From Caldilineaceae bacterium (GTDB taxonomy: Bacteria; Chloroflexota; Anaerolineae; Caldilineales; Caldilineaceae), in the NCBI GenBank assembly GCA_026645575.1, contig JAPKMW010000025.1, positions 1 to 64,000 on the forward strand: a stretch of 64,000 bases of DNA, written 5' to 3'. Shown here piece by piece: positions 48,174 to 56,590 of this stretch. The position numbers were made by a program, and so were the translations under genes. The notes beneath the pieces were generated by a model. The model saw nothing but the letters and a program-made list of their open reading frames with translations, was not told the DNA's origin and searched no databases. The first letter of the stretch is position 1, and each line of letters opens with the position of its first letter.

Positions 48174-50717
48174 ATGAACCTTTCGCCAGAACAACCTTTA
48201 TCCTCCGCCAAACAGAGTGAATTAACGGCGCTTTGGCAGGAATTCCAGCAGCACTACCTGGGCGAGGAAGCGGCGCAAACGTTTTTGCGCGCCTTACGCC
48301 AAGCGCGCCAGGCCGCGCAACAAGAATACCAGCAGATTCTCCACCAAGCGCAACGCGGCGACCCCATTACTGACGCTGTGTTGCTCAAGTTGCTGCCCTA
48401 TAGCGATGCACCGCGCAACCGCTGGCGCGGCGCCTGGATCCATCCGGCGGCGGCGGTGGTAGGTGACTTGCGCAGTTGGTATGAAGCCGCCGGCTGGACC
48501 CAACCAGATGAGTGGCCAGTGGTGGCGGCGGCGATTTTGAATTTTGTACGCCAGGCAGTCGATGAGCCGAAAGGGTTGATCGCCACTTGCCAAACCTTTC
48601 GCCGCTTGCCCTACACCACCGGTTTCCAAAGTGGCATCCTCTCGCCGATCCTCAATGCCCTAAGACCGGAGCAATACCAGTTATTCAACCAGCATGTCCG
48701 TCGAACGCTCAACTACTTTACCGACAACACCTTTACCCAGTCCCTGACCGACTATCCCGCCGCCAACGCCGCCCTCCAGCGCTTATTGGCCCGACTGGTA
48801 AAAGTGCTGAGATGGACGAAGATCGCGCCCGCCCTACGCAGCGACCACTTTCTGCTCTTTTGTCACTGGTTGGTGACAGAGAAAGATTTTCGCTTCCGCC
48901 CCCGTCGCTACTGGACGTTAGGCATCGATGACGATGGTTGGCTCTGGCAAGAGTGGCGCGAGGGCAACATGATCACCGCCGGCTGGGATGAACTGGGCGA
49001 CCTAAGCGGCGTGCGGAAACAGGAGTTTATCCAGCGCCGTGACAGTCTCATCGCTCAACATCCCGATTGGCGCAAGGGTAGCGCCGAGCTGATCTGGCGC
49101 TTTGCCCGGCAACTGCAAGAGGGCGACCAAGTTTTGGTGCATCGCGGCCCGATCGTCCTCGGCATTGGCACGATCTGTGGCTCCTATTACTATGTGCCCG
49201 AACTCCCCCAGGGGCATCGCCATCCGGTCGAATGGACCGATTTGACGCCCCGTCGTTTGCCGGGGGAAGGGTGGGGCCAGGAATTGGCTGCGATTGCCGG
49301 CGAACGTTTCGCGACTTTGACCGAAGCGCCGGTCATTGAGCGGGTTGAGATGCCACCAACCCAGCCAGGGGAAGAGAACACACCACCCGCGTTTGTACGC
49401 TTTCTGGCGCCACTCGTCAACACCTTGCAGGCGCTAGGCGGCAGCAGTCGCGCCGGAGAGGTGGTGGAGGCCGTATTGATGCAGGTTGATGGCCCCACAA
49501 GCAAAAAAGCTGGTCGTGCGGAACAGAACAAACAACAGATCTACCAGGCACGCCGCCTCTTACTGCGCGCCGGCTTGCTTGATTCCGCCCAGCGCGGTCT
49601 TTGGCGGCTCACGCCGGCCGGTATGGCGTTGGCGCTGACCGAAGCGGAAGCAGCCACCCTCTTCACCGAAACGCTCTATCAGCAGCGGCTCTCGGCTTCG
49701 CTCCGCAATGAATCAACCACGATCCGGCGTCTGGCTGAAACACCGGTAACTTACGAAACGACGCCAGCAACGGTGGCGGAAGAGTCGGCAGAAGCGCTAC
49801 TCGTTCCCGAAGACATGGCCACGAACCAGCCGGAAATCTCTGCCCCAGCGCCAGTTATAACGCCACGAGTTGAGACGGTGCCACCCTATCCACTGGCGGC
49901 CTGTGCGGCTGCCACCTTTTTGCCGGAAACGACGTTGAGCCGTTGGGGCAATGCGATTGAGCGCAAGGGACAGGCGATTTTCTACGGTCCGCCTGGCGTT
50001 GGCAAAACGTTTGTGGCGGAACAACTGGCTGCGCATCTGATTGGCGGTGGGGATGGTTTTGTCGAGGTGGTGCAGTTTCACGCCGCCTATGCCTATGAAG
50101 ATTTTGTGCAAGGCATTCGCCCCCAATCCGGCGGCGACGGCCAGGTGCGCTATGAGGTGATTCCGGGACGCTTCTTGGCCTTTTGCCAACGAGCCGCTGA
50201 ATGTAATGGCCGCTGCGTGCTGATCATCGACGAGATCAACCGGGCCGATCTGGCGCGCGTCTTTGGCGAGTTGATGTATCTGCTCGAATATCGCACGCGC
50301 ACTGCTCGCCTCGCCGCCGATGGTCGCCCGTTCACCATTCCGTCCAACGTGCGCATCCTCGGCACCATGAACACCGCCGACCGCTCGATTGCCCTGCTTG
50401 ATCACGCCCTGCGGCGGCGCTTTGCCTTTATTGCCCTTCAGCCCGATTATGGCGTGCTACGCCGTTTCCACGCTCAACAGGCCACCGGTTTCCCCGTCGA
50501 ACCGCTGATCGATCTCCTTCGGCGCGTCAACAGCGAGATCGGCGACGCCCACTACGCCATCGGTCACTCCTTCTTCCTCCGCCCCACCCTAGCCGATGAA
50601 TTGCCCGATATCTGGCAACTAGAGATCGAACCCTACCTGGAAGAATATTTCTTCGACCAACCGGAGCGGGTCGCCGCCTTTCGCTGGGCGCAGGTGGAGT
50701 CGCTGTTGGTAGGATAG
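48174..50717 (+). CDS. mcrB: McrB-like GTPase/AAA+ protein with PUA/EVE-like and wHTH domains
   Basis: An 847-residue motor of a second McrBC-type system. An N-terminal helical region (DNA- or partner-binding) precedes a PUA/EVE-like domain at about 235-360 (WTLGIDDDGWLWQEWREGNM; HRGPIVLGIGTICGSYYY), a wHTH-like segment near 440, a linker rich in Thr/Pro, then the AAA+ core: FYGPPGVGKTFVA, Walker B VLIIDEINRADLARVFGEL, and the McrB signature MNTADRSIALLDHALRRRF. It needs an McrC partner; one is encoded at 52116, after an interruption of 1.4 kb. No clear ribosome binding site precedes ATG 48174. Confidence 0.9.
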   Translation: MNLSPEQPLSSAKQSELTALWQEFQQHYLGEEAAQTFLRALRQARQAAQQEYQQILHQAQRGDPITDAVLLKLLPYSDAPRNRWRGAWIHPAAAVVGDLRSWYEAAGWTQPDEWPVVAAAILNFVRQAVDEPKGLIATCQTFRRLPYTTGFQSGILSPILNALRPEQYQLFNQHVRRTLNYFTDNTFTQSLTDYPAANAALQRLLARLVKVLRWTKIAPALRSDHFLLFCHWLVTEKDFRFRPRRYWTLGIDDDGWLWQEWREGNMITAGWDELGDLSGVRKQEFIQRRDSLIAQHPDWRKGSAELIWRFARQLQEGDQVLVHRGPIVLGIGTICGSYYYVPELPQGHRHPVEWTDLTPRRLPGEGWGQELAAIAGERFATLTEAPVIERVEMPPTQPGEENTPPAFVRFLAPLVNTLQALGGSSRAGEVVEAVLMQVDGPTSKKAGRAEQNKQQIYQARRLLLRAGLLDSAQRGLWRLTPAGMALALTEAEAATLFTETLYQQRLSASLRNESTTIRRLAETPVTYETTPATVAEESAEALLVPEDMATNQPEISAPAPVITPRVETVPPYPLAACAAATFLPETTLSRWGNAIERKGQAIFYGPPGVGKTFVAEQLAAHLIGGGDGFVEVVQFHAAYAYEDFVQGIRPQSGGDGQVRYEVIPGRFLAFCQRAAECNGRCVLIIDEINRADLARVFGELMYLLEYRTRTARLAADGRPFTIPSNVRILGTMNTADRSIALLDHALRRRFAFIALQPDYGVLRRFHAQQATGFPVEPLIDLLRRVNSEIGDAHYAIGHSFFLRPTLADELPDIWQLEIEPYLEEYFFDQPERVAAFRWAQVESLLVG

Positions 50718-50719
50718 GG

Positions 50720-50757
50720 GCGCGGATTCTGGTAGCACGGATCTGCTCGTTCCGCGC
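50720..50757. repeat. GC-rich hairpin after mcrB
   Basis: GCGCGGA (about 50720-50726) pairs with TCCGCGC (50751-50757); more GC-rich complementary words follow to 50810. It lies between convergent mcrB and the DUF2442 gene. Confidence 0.6.
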
Positions 50758-50814
50758 CCAGCGGGCTCCCGCCGCGGCGGAATGCAGGCTGAGTGCTCCG
50801 CCCCCTTGGGGCTA

Positions 50815-51114
50815 CTACGCTGCCACGGCAAACTGTTGCCGACGCCGCTGGATGATTGCATCGACATGCTGCGGCCAATCGTGCAGCACGGTTGGATCAA
50901 TATCAGCGCCAGTGGGCCAAACTAGTGTCCCCAATTCTCGATCTAATTCAACTTGCTGAAAGAGTTGCTGATCCTGAAGTGGGCCAAACATTGGGCCAAG
51001 GAGAATCGGTTCAAAGTCAATGATGCGCTCGGTCTCATCATCAAATTTTAGCCAGATGGTATAGCGCTCTAAAACTTGATAGTCAATCACGTCATAGATT
51101 TTTGCGTGAAACAT
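50815..51114 (-). CDS. DUF2442 protein
   Basis: A 99-residue DUF2442 protein: IWLKFDDETERIIDFEP, LLGPMFGPLQD and the hallmark LGTLVWPTGADIDPTVLHDW. Members usually pair with a DUF4160 protein in a toxin-antitoxin-like couple; no DUF4160 gene is beside it here. It is on the opposite strand, wedged between mcrB and the antitoxin/HNH genes. Function unknown. Confidence 0.8.
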   Translation of the reverse strand: MFHAKIYDVIDYQVLERYTIWLKFDDETERIIDFEPILLGPMFGPLQDQQLFQQVELDRELGTLVWPTGADIDPTVLHDWPQHVDAIIQRRRQQFAVAA

Positions 51115-51177
51115 AGGCTGACCCCTGTTTTAGCTCCAATTATGTCTGTAGTGATGGCTGTTTGCAAGTTGATCGCT

Positions 51178-51206
51178 TTGCTGAAATTCTAAACTCATGG
51201 TATGAT
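51178..51206 (+). promoter_or_regulatory. Predicted promoter of the antitoxin-like/HNH operon
   Basis: TTGCTG (51178-51183), 17-nt spacer, TATGAT (51201-51206). It gives the inserted genes their own promoter separate from mcrB. Confidence 0.5.
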
Positions 51207-51252
51207 ACGAGTATTATCCCAAACAAATGTTCTGTTGGAATAAGAGAAAAGA

Positions 51253-51684
51253 GTGAACTCCATGACACAGGTAATGGCTACTGAGGTAAAAGTTCGCATA
51301 CCCGAAAACCTGTACCAACGCTTGTCCCATCGTGCGCATCAAACGCAGCGTGCTTTTGAAGATGAATTGCTGGCGACGGTAACTACTGGCTTATTGGTGA
51401 GTGATGAATTACCTTTGGCTGTCGAGGATGAGCTTTTCCAACTTGAAACTTTGAGCGATGATTTGTTGTGGCGTATCGCTCGTCGCCGATTTAACCCAAT
51501 GCAAGCCAACAAACTAGAACGCCTCCACTTAAAAGCGCAGCGCCAACCATTAACCACTACAGAACGTAAACGCGAGCAAGCGCTAGTTCATGAATACGAG
51601 CGCATTCTCCTCCTCCGCGCACGGGCAGCTCGTCTGCTCAAAGACCGCGGCATCAACATTTCATCTTTGTTCGACGGACAATGA
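51253..51684 (+). CDS. Antitoxin-like partner of an HNH protein
   Basis: A 143-residue protein whose N-terminus (TEVKVRIPENLYQRLSHRAHQ) resembles RHH-type antitoxins or adaptor proteins, followed by a helical charged region (LKAQRQPLTTTERKREQALVHEYERILLLRARAARLL). GTG 51253 or ATG 51262 may be the start. Its stop overlaps the HNH gene start (ATGA). Pairs of such a protein with an HNH endonuclease are common in Chloroflexota and cyanobacteria; the role is unknown. Confidence 0.65.
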   Translation: MNSMTQVMATEVKVRIPENLYQRLSHRAHQTQRAFEDELLATVTTGLLVSDELPLAVEDELFQLETLSDDLLWRIARRRFNPMQANKLERLHLKAQRQPLTTTERKREQALVHEYERILLLRARAARLLKDRGINISSLFDGQ

Positions 51685-52109
51685 GTACAACATACATCCC
51701 GAAAGCTTTGCGTGAGCGGGTCATTGCTCAGGCACATCGCCGCTGTGGTTATTGTTTAACACAGGAAAAGATCGTTGGGACGCCGATGGAGATCGAACAC
51801 ATCATTCCTGAATCGCTTGGTGGTGCAACAGAAGAAGACAACCTTTGGGCAGCCTGTTCACTTTGAAATCAGCACAAAGGTAGCCGTGTTGCAGCCATTG
51901 ACCCTGAAAGCGGAGATCTTGTGTCTCTTTTTAACCCACGTCATCAAGTTTGGTCTGAGCATTTTACGTGGTCTCATGATTCCACAATCATCGTTGGCGC
52001 GACGCCTAGCGGACGCGCTACAGTGTTTGCACTTCGTCTTAACCGTATCTCACTTGTTCTTGCTCGCCGTGAGTGGGTTATAGTTGGTTGGCATCCACCA
52101 ATTGATTGA
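51681..52109 (+). pseudogene. HNH endonuclease gene with an in-frame TGA
   Basis: From ATG 51681 the frame encodes HRRCGYCLTQEKIVGTPMEIEHIIPESLGG and WAACSL, then TGA (51864-51866), then continues without frameshift NQHKGSRVAAIDPESG, FNPRHQVWSEHF to WHPP at 52109; 142 residues in total. Family members have Cys where the TGA lies (CSLCNQHKG, the second zinc CxxC). A TGT-to-TGA change is enough to explain it. Two halves could be made separately or by readthrough, but a broken nuclease is the simplest reading. Confidence 0.75.
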
Positions 52110-52115
52110 ATTAGC

Positions 52116-53357
52116 TTGTCAAACTATTTATCAATGCGCCCACCTCCGCCATCAATTACCCTAACTGAATACCAGCCGCTCCTGGTCAACCCTAGCTTGT
52201 TACCTGAACCAGCCGCCCAACTGCTCTGGCGCGACTATCGGCATCTGATCGAGATCGAACCGCCCTCGTTCAAGACCGGCGGCTGTTGGCGGTTGACTAA
52301 TTTGGGGTGGGCCGGCTATTTACCGTTGACGCCGGCGTTGGGGATTTCCTTACAGCCAAAAGTTGCACTGCGCACCCTCTTGCGCATGGTCGAAATTGCC
52401 TACGACCTGCAAGCCTTTCGCCTCTTTGAGGGTTGGTTCAACGCCCAGAGTATCCCCGAATTGTATGAATTGTTGGCCTTGCTCCTGGCACAACGGGTCT
52501 TGAACCGCTGTCGCCAGGGTTTGCAGCGCGCCTACCGCATACAGGAAGCAAGCTTGCCCTATCTACGCGGACAACTGCACATGGCCGCGGTTTTGCAACG
52601 ACCGGTGCGCACCGAACTGCCCTGTCGCTTTCATGAATATTCGGCTGATGTGGCTGATAACCAAATTTTGCTTTGGACGCTACAACAAATTGAGCGCAGT
52701 ACACTCTGTGGTGAACGGTCTGCGCCCACTGTCCGTCAGGGGGTGCGCACGCTACAACGACAGGTCTCGGCGCAACCAGTGACGGCGTGGGAATGTCGGC
52801 GGCGCACCTATAGCCGGCTGAACCAGGACTATGCACCGCTTCACGCGCTCTGCGCCTTTTTTCTGGAACATAGCGGCCCCTCTCACCTCCTGGGCGACCA
52901 ACCGGCCCTCCCCTTTGTCGTCGAGATGGCACGGCTCTATGAACGCTTTGTCGCCGCCTGGTTGCACCAAAACCTTAGCCCGCAATGGCGGCTACAAATT
53001 CAGGAGACCCATCCCATCACCAGCGATCAACGCTTTGCCATCGACCTGGTTCTCTATGACGCCCACAGCGGCGCCGTATGTTGTGTCATGGACACCAAAT
53101 ATAAAGTTGCCGCCCGCGTCAACACCGCCGATGTCGCCCAGGTCGTCGCCTATGCCGAAGCCAAAGGCGCCACCGACGCCATGTTGATCTACCCCCAATC
53201 ACCAACCATCCCCCTGGATACCAACATCGGTGACATTCGCGTCCGCACCCTCCCCTTCCCCCTCGACGGCGACCTGGACGCAAACGGCCACCATTTCCTG
53301 CACCACCTCAGTCGCGTAGCGACGGCTGACGGTAGTTTCAACCCTCGTAATTCCTAA
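52116..53357 (+). CDS. mcrC: McrC-family nuclease subunit
   Basis: A 413-residue McrC: N-terminal McrB-binding and DUF-like part (LTNLGWAGYLPLTPALGISLQPKV) and a C-terminal PD-(D/E)XK nuclease with FAIDLVLYDAHSG (Asp), CVMDTKYKVA (D-x-K) and DVAQVVAYAEAKG. Together with McrB (48174) it should cut modified DNA. TTG 52116 or ATG 52134 is the start. The last residues (FNPRNS) are encoded by a repeat-derived run at 53346-53372, so the original C-terminus may have been replaced. Confidence 0.85.
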   Translation: MSNYLSMRPPPPSITLTEYQPLLVNPSLLPEPAAQLLWRDYRHLIEIEPPSFKTGGCWRLTNLGWAGYLPLTPALGISLQPKVALRTLLRMVEIAYDLQAFRLFEGWFNAQSIPELYELLALLLAQRVLNRCRQGLQRAYRIQEASLPYLRGQLHMAAVLQRPVRTELPCRFHEYSADVADNQILLWTLQQIERSTLCGERSAPTVRQGVRTLQRQVSAQPVTAWECRRRTYSRLNQDYAPLHALCAFFLEHSGPSHLLGDQPALPFVVEMARLYERFVAAWLHQNLSPQWRLQIQETHPITSDQRFAIDLVLYDAHSGAVCCVMDTKYKVAARVNTADVAQVVAYAEAKGATDAMLIYPQSPTIPLDTNIGDIRVRTLPFPLDGDLDANGHHFLHHLSRVATADGSFNPRNS

Positions 53358-53372
53358 TTCGTAATTTCGTAA
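53346..53372. repeat. Half-copy of the GTAATTC repeat at the mcrC stop
   Basis: Three CGTAATT/CCTAATTC words in tandem, the same words as 37159-37207. They supply the mcrC stop codon and lie just before the YcaQ-like gene. Confidence 0.6.
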
Positions 53373-53378
53373 CCACCC

Positions 53379-54611
53379 ATGAAAACCAACATTACCATCT
53401 CACCCACTGTTGCCCGTCGCTTTGCCATTGCCGCCCAAGGGTTAACCGGTCCCTACCCCACCGACCCCCACGCTGCCATGCTCGACACCATTCGCCAACT
53501 GCGCTGCCTGCAACTCGACCCAATTCGCGTGGTTGAACGCACCCAATATCTGGTGCTGTGGAGTCGGCTGGGCAACTATGACCGTGACTATTTTCACCGG
53601 CTGGTACAAGAAGATCGTCACCTCTTTGAATACTGGGCGCACTGCGCTTCGCTTGTATTGGTGGAAGATTACCCAATCCACGAACGGATGATGCGCACCT
53701 ATGGCAAAAGCGGCTCGGCCTGGTCGAAACGGATTGCGGCCTGGGTCAAAGAGAATGCGGCCTTTCGTCAGTTCATTTTGGCTGAGTTGACGACTCGCGG
53801 TCCGCTGCGCACCCAGGATTTTGAAGACAGCACCGTCGTCCCCTGGTCATCCGGCGGCTGGACATCGGGACGCAGTGTCTCTTATATGCTCGATCACCTC
53901 TGGCTGTCGGGGCAGATCATGGTGGCCAAACGGAATGGGCTGGAACGTTGGTGGGATCTGGCCGACCGGGTGTTGCCGGCCACCAAACCGGCTGGTGGCT
54001 GGCGTGACAGCCAAATCACGTATGACGCCGCCCAGAAGTCACTGCGGGCGCTAGGCATTGGGCGTACACGCGATATTCAGCGCCACTTTATCGAACGCCG
54101 GTATGCCAAGCTGCCGGAAACGATGAAACGTTTGCAAAAAGAGAAGAAGGTGCTGCCCGTCACGGTCGAGGGCTGGCCTGGAGAGTGGTTCGTTCATGTC
54201 GATACATTGCCGCTTTTAGAAACGCTTCAGGAGGGTCACTGGCAGCCGCGCACCACGTTGCTCTCCCCCTTTGACAACCTGATCCGCGACCGTGACCGCA
54301 CCGAGTTAATGTGGGATTTTTTCTACCGGATTGAGATTTACGTGCCGCCCACCAAACGCCAATACGGCTACTATGTGCTGCCCATCCTCCACGGCGACAC
54401 GTTGATCGGTCGCCTCGACCCCAAGATGGACTGGAAGAAAGGGGTGCTGACCATCAACGCCATCTACCCCGAAGCCACCACCCCGCTCGACGCCGCCACC
54501 GGCCAAGCGGTCGCCCAAGCCATTGCTCACCTGGCAACCTTTCTCGGCGCTACCCAGATTATCTACGGGGAAAAGATACCTGTAGCCTGGCAATCGTTCC
54601 TGGTTGGTTAA
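53379..54611 (+). CDS. YcaQ/AlkX-like winged-helix DNA glycosylase (HTH_42)
   Basis: A 410-residue HTH_42 protein of the AlkZ/YcaQ family, monofunctional glycosylases that unhook interstrand crosslinks or remove bulky alkyl adducts. The catalytic motif LRCLQLDPIRVVERTQYLV near residues 43-60 has Q-L-D, the QxD form of YcaQ rather than the QxQ of AlkZ. Winged-helix signatures include LTTRGPLRTQDF and LWLSGQIMVAKRNG; the C-terminal barrel reads TTLLSPFDNLIRDR. Distinct from the adjacent mcrC but 20 nt away and possibly co-transcribed. Confidence 0.85.
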   Translation: MKTNITISPTVARRFAIAAQGLTGPYPTDPHAAMLDTIRQLRCLQLDPIRVVERTQYLVLWSRLGNYDRDYFHRLVQEDRHLFEYWAHCASLVLVEDYPIHERMMRTYGKSGSAWSKRIAAWVKENAAFRQFILAELTTRGPLRTQDFEDSTVVPWSSGGWTSGRSVSYMLDHLWLSGQIMVAKRNGLERWWDLADRVLPATKPAGGWRDSQITYDAAQKSLRALGIGRTRDIQRHFIERRYAKLPETMKRLQKEKKVLPVTVEGWPGEWFVHVDTLPLLETLQEGHWQPRTTLLSPFDNLIRDRDRTELMWDFFYRIEIYVPPTKRQYGYYVLPILHGDTLIGRLDPKMDWKKGVLTINAIYPEATTPLDAATGQAVAQAIAHLATFLGATQIIYGEKIPVAWQSFLVG

Positions 54612-54714
54612 GCGGCGGCGTCCCGGCCAATCGGACTTGAGATGACAGAATCTCTTCAATGCTTGCTGCATAATCGTGGCAATATATCCACGGTACTTTG
54701 GCAAGGATGAAGGC

Positions 54715-55884
54715 ATGAGGCGAGTTTGTCTGTTTTGGTTGGGGTTGATGATGGTTGTGGTAAGTTTGAGCGCGTGCAACAGCGCCGACCAAACCCGCTT
54801 GGTCAGCGCCAATGTGGTTGCTTCGCTCAGCGGGCCGGCAGATGAAGCCTTTGCCCGCGCCTACGAACCGATTGAATTTGTCTTCCCACGTGATCATGGC
54901 GCCCATCCCGAATACCGCACCGAGTGGTGGTATTACACCGGCAACCTGACCGACAGCACCGGCAACCAATATGGCTATCAATTGACCTTTTTCCGCAGCG
55001 CCTTAACCCCTGATTTGCCCGAACGCACCTCAGACTTGGCGACCAACCAGATTTACATGGCCCACTTTGCTGTTACCAATGGCGCCGCCAATGACCATCA
55101 AAGCTTTGAACGCTTTAGTCGCGGCGCCGGTGGCTTGGCCGGCGCAACGGGTGAACCAGCCTACGCCGTCTGGTTGGAAGATTGGTCGGTGCGCACCATC
55201 GAACCGGGCGTTACTCGTCTGCAAGCCAGCACCCCCGGTGAGGGCGGTGACGTTGCCCTGGATCTTACTCTGCGGGAAACGCAAGCGCCGGTGTTGCATG
55301 GCAAGCAAGGCTTGAGCCAGAAAGGACCGGAAGCAGGCAATGCCAGCTACTACTACAGTCTGGTGCAGGTCGAGACGACAGGCACCGTCGCCAGCCAGGG
55401 TGAAACGGTTGATGTCACCGGCCGCAGTTGGATGGATCACGAGTTTGGCACCAGCGCCCTCAGCGCCAACGCCATAGGCTGGGATTGGTTCAGTATGCAA
55501 CTGGACAATGGCGCTGTTTTGATGTTAGCCCAAGTGCGCACGAGTGATGGCGGTGTCATGCCCCAGTTTGAAGGCACCTATGTTGCTGCCGATGGCGTGC
55601 AAGAGACCATTACTGCCGCGGATCTCACGTTGACCTCCATAGCGCAATGGATCAGCCCACGCACCCAGAGCACCTACCCATCTGGCTGGCAAGTGACGAT
55701 TCCCCGACTCAACATTGCCTTGACCGTAGAACCGCTCATCCAAGATCAAGAGATGGAAGTCAGTTTTGTCTACTGGGAAGGCGCTGTCACCATTGCCGGA
55801 ACCATCGCCGACCAACCCGTTCAAGGCGTCGGCTATGTCGAATTGACCGGCTACGGCCAAGGCGCCGGACAGTATCAGCGATAG
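54715..55884 (+). CDS. Lipoprotein with lipocalin/CrtC-like fold
   Basis: A 389-residue exported lipoprotein: basic start [21 protein letters not shown] with lipobox LSAC, so diacylated and membrane-anchored outside. The mature part matches the carotenoid 1,2-hydratase/AttH family (PF07143): [51 protein letters not shown] and [12 protein letters not shown]. Secreted members are of uncertain function. ATG 54715 is preferred over 54676 because the signal peptide starts there. Confidence 0.8.
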   Translation: MRRVCLFWLGLMMVVVSLSACNSADQTRLVSANVVASLSGPADEAFARAYEPIEFVFPRDHGAHPEYRTEWWYYTGNLTDSTGNQYGYQLTFFRSALTPDLPERTSDLATNQIYMAHFAVTNGAANDHQSFERFSRGAGGLAGATGEPAYAVWLEDWSVRTIEPGVTRLQASTPGEGGDVALDLTLRETQAPVLHGKQGLSQKGPEAGNASYYYSLVQVETTGTVASQGETVDVTGRSWMDHEFGTSALSANAIGWDWFSMQLDNGAVLMLAQVRTSDGGVMPQFEGTYVAADGVQETITAADLTLTSIAQWISPRTQSTYPSGWQVTIPRLNIALTVEPLIQDQEMEVSFVYWEGAVTIAGTIADQPVQGVGYVELTGYGQGAGQYQR

Positions 55885-55914
55885 TATCTTGTACAATAAA
55901 TTGTGATAACGAAC

Positions 55915-55991
55915 CTCGTCCCGTAGGGACGGCTGAGTTTAGGGCAAGAAAAGATTATCCATCCTAAACTCAAGCGTCCCTACGGGACGAG
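55915..55991. repeat. Palindrome of the CGTCCCGTAGGGACG type, copy 2
   Basis: Arms 55915-55943 and 55963-55991 pair at 27 of 29. Homologous to 31692-31771. Lies between two plus-strand genes. Confidence 0.9.
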
Positions 55992-56043
55992 TTTCACCTA
56001 TCACGATCTATTTAACAAAACAATAGATGGTCGTTGGTATCAC

Positions 56044-56115
56044 TAGTTGTTTGGTAGTTGGTTCATTGGCTTGTATGGTGCTATACTACCCAACCAATGA
56101 ACCACCCAACTAACG
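56044..56115. repeat. Palindrome of GGTTCATTGG words upstream of ferredoxin
   Basis: TAGTTGTTTGGTAGTTGG, then TTCATTGG, to 56069 pairs, with indels, with CCAACCAATGAACCACC to 56115. A further element of the same kind lies 50 nt upstream, so the gap 55885-56163 is filled by two palindromes. Confidence 0.75.
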
Positions 56116-56163
56116 TAATTCCTACACCCAATCACACCAAAAGCAACAAAGGAGTAAAAGTTC

Positions 56164-56520
56164 ATGGCAAAGTTGACCGTTGAAGGGTATGGCACTTTTG
56201 AAGTGCCGGCAAACAAGCGACTGGTTCTCGCAATGGTAGACGAGGCCGGCGTCGATCAACTTCATGCGTGCGGCGGCAACTGTCGCTGCACCACCTGTCG
56301 CGTCGAATTTGTAGCCGGCGAACCGGGGATGATGACCAAGGCCGAGAAGGAAAAGCTGGCCGACCGGGGTCTCAGCGGTGTGCGCCTCTCCTGCCAACTG
56401 CTGGTGGACCAGGATATGACCGTGCGCGCCATCAGTCGCCTCGAAGGCAGTGGCCGCGCCGACGCCGGTGGCCGCCCCGAACCCGACATTCAGCCCGACC
56501 CGGAGTGGGTGAGCAAGTAG
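56164..56520 (+). CDS. 2Fe-2S ferredoxin
   Basis: A 118-residue plant-type ferredoxin. The cluster ligands are CGGNCRCTTCRVEF (C-x5-C-x2-C spacing read as C..C.C with CTTC) and LSCQ near residue 78, the fourth Cys. It carries electrons for an oxygenase or dehydrogenase; no reductase is beside it. AAGGAGTAAAAG precedes the ATG. An extended C-terminal 25 residues are disordered-looking and acidic. Confidence 0.85.
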   Translation: MAKLTVEGYGTFEVPANKRLVLAMVDEAGVDQLHACGGNCRCTTCRVEFVAGEPGMMTKAEKEKLADRGLSGVRLSCQLLVDQDMTVRAISRLEGSGRADAGGRPEPDIQPDPEWVSK

Positions 56521-56521
56521 T

Positions 56522-56590
56522 GAGACAGTAAGTCAGTGAGACAGTGGAAATGTCACTGTGACCTACTGTCTCACTGATTTACTGACCTAC
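56522..56590. repeat. Palindrome of GAGACAGT/AAGTCAGT words
   Basis: Left arm 56522-56545 and right arm 56565-56590 pair over about 24 nt. It lies between convergent genes; the right arm is followed by more tandem TTACTGACC words. Confidence 0.85.

Noticed and set aside
51864..51866. Selenocysteine insertion in the HNH protein
   Set aside because: Not accepted as a call: no SECIS-like structure was evident just after the TGA, HNH nucleases are not known selenoproteins, and neighbouring genes use TGA as a normal stop. Kept only as a low-probability alternative in the findings.
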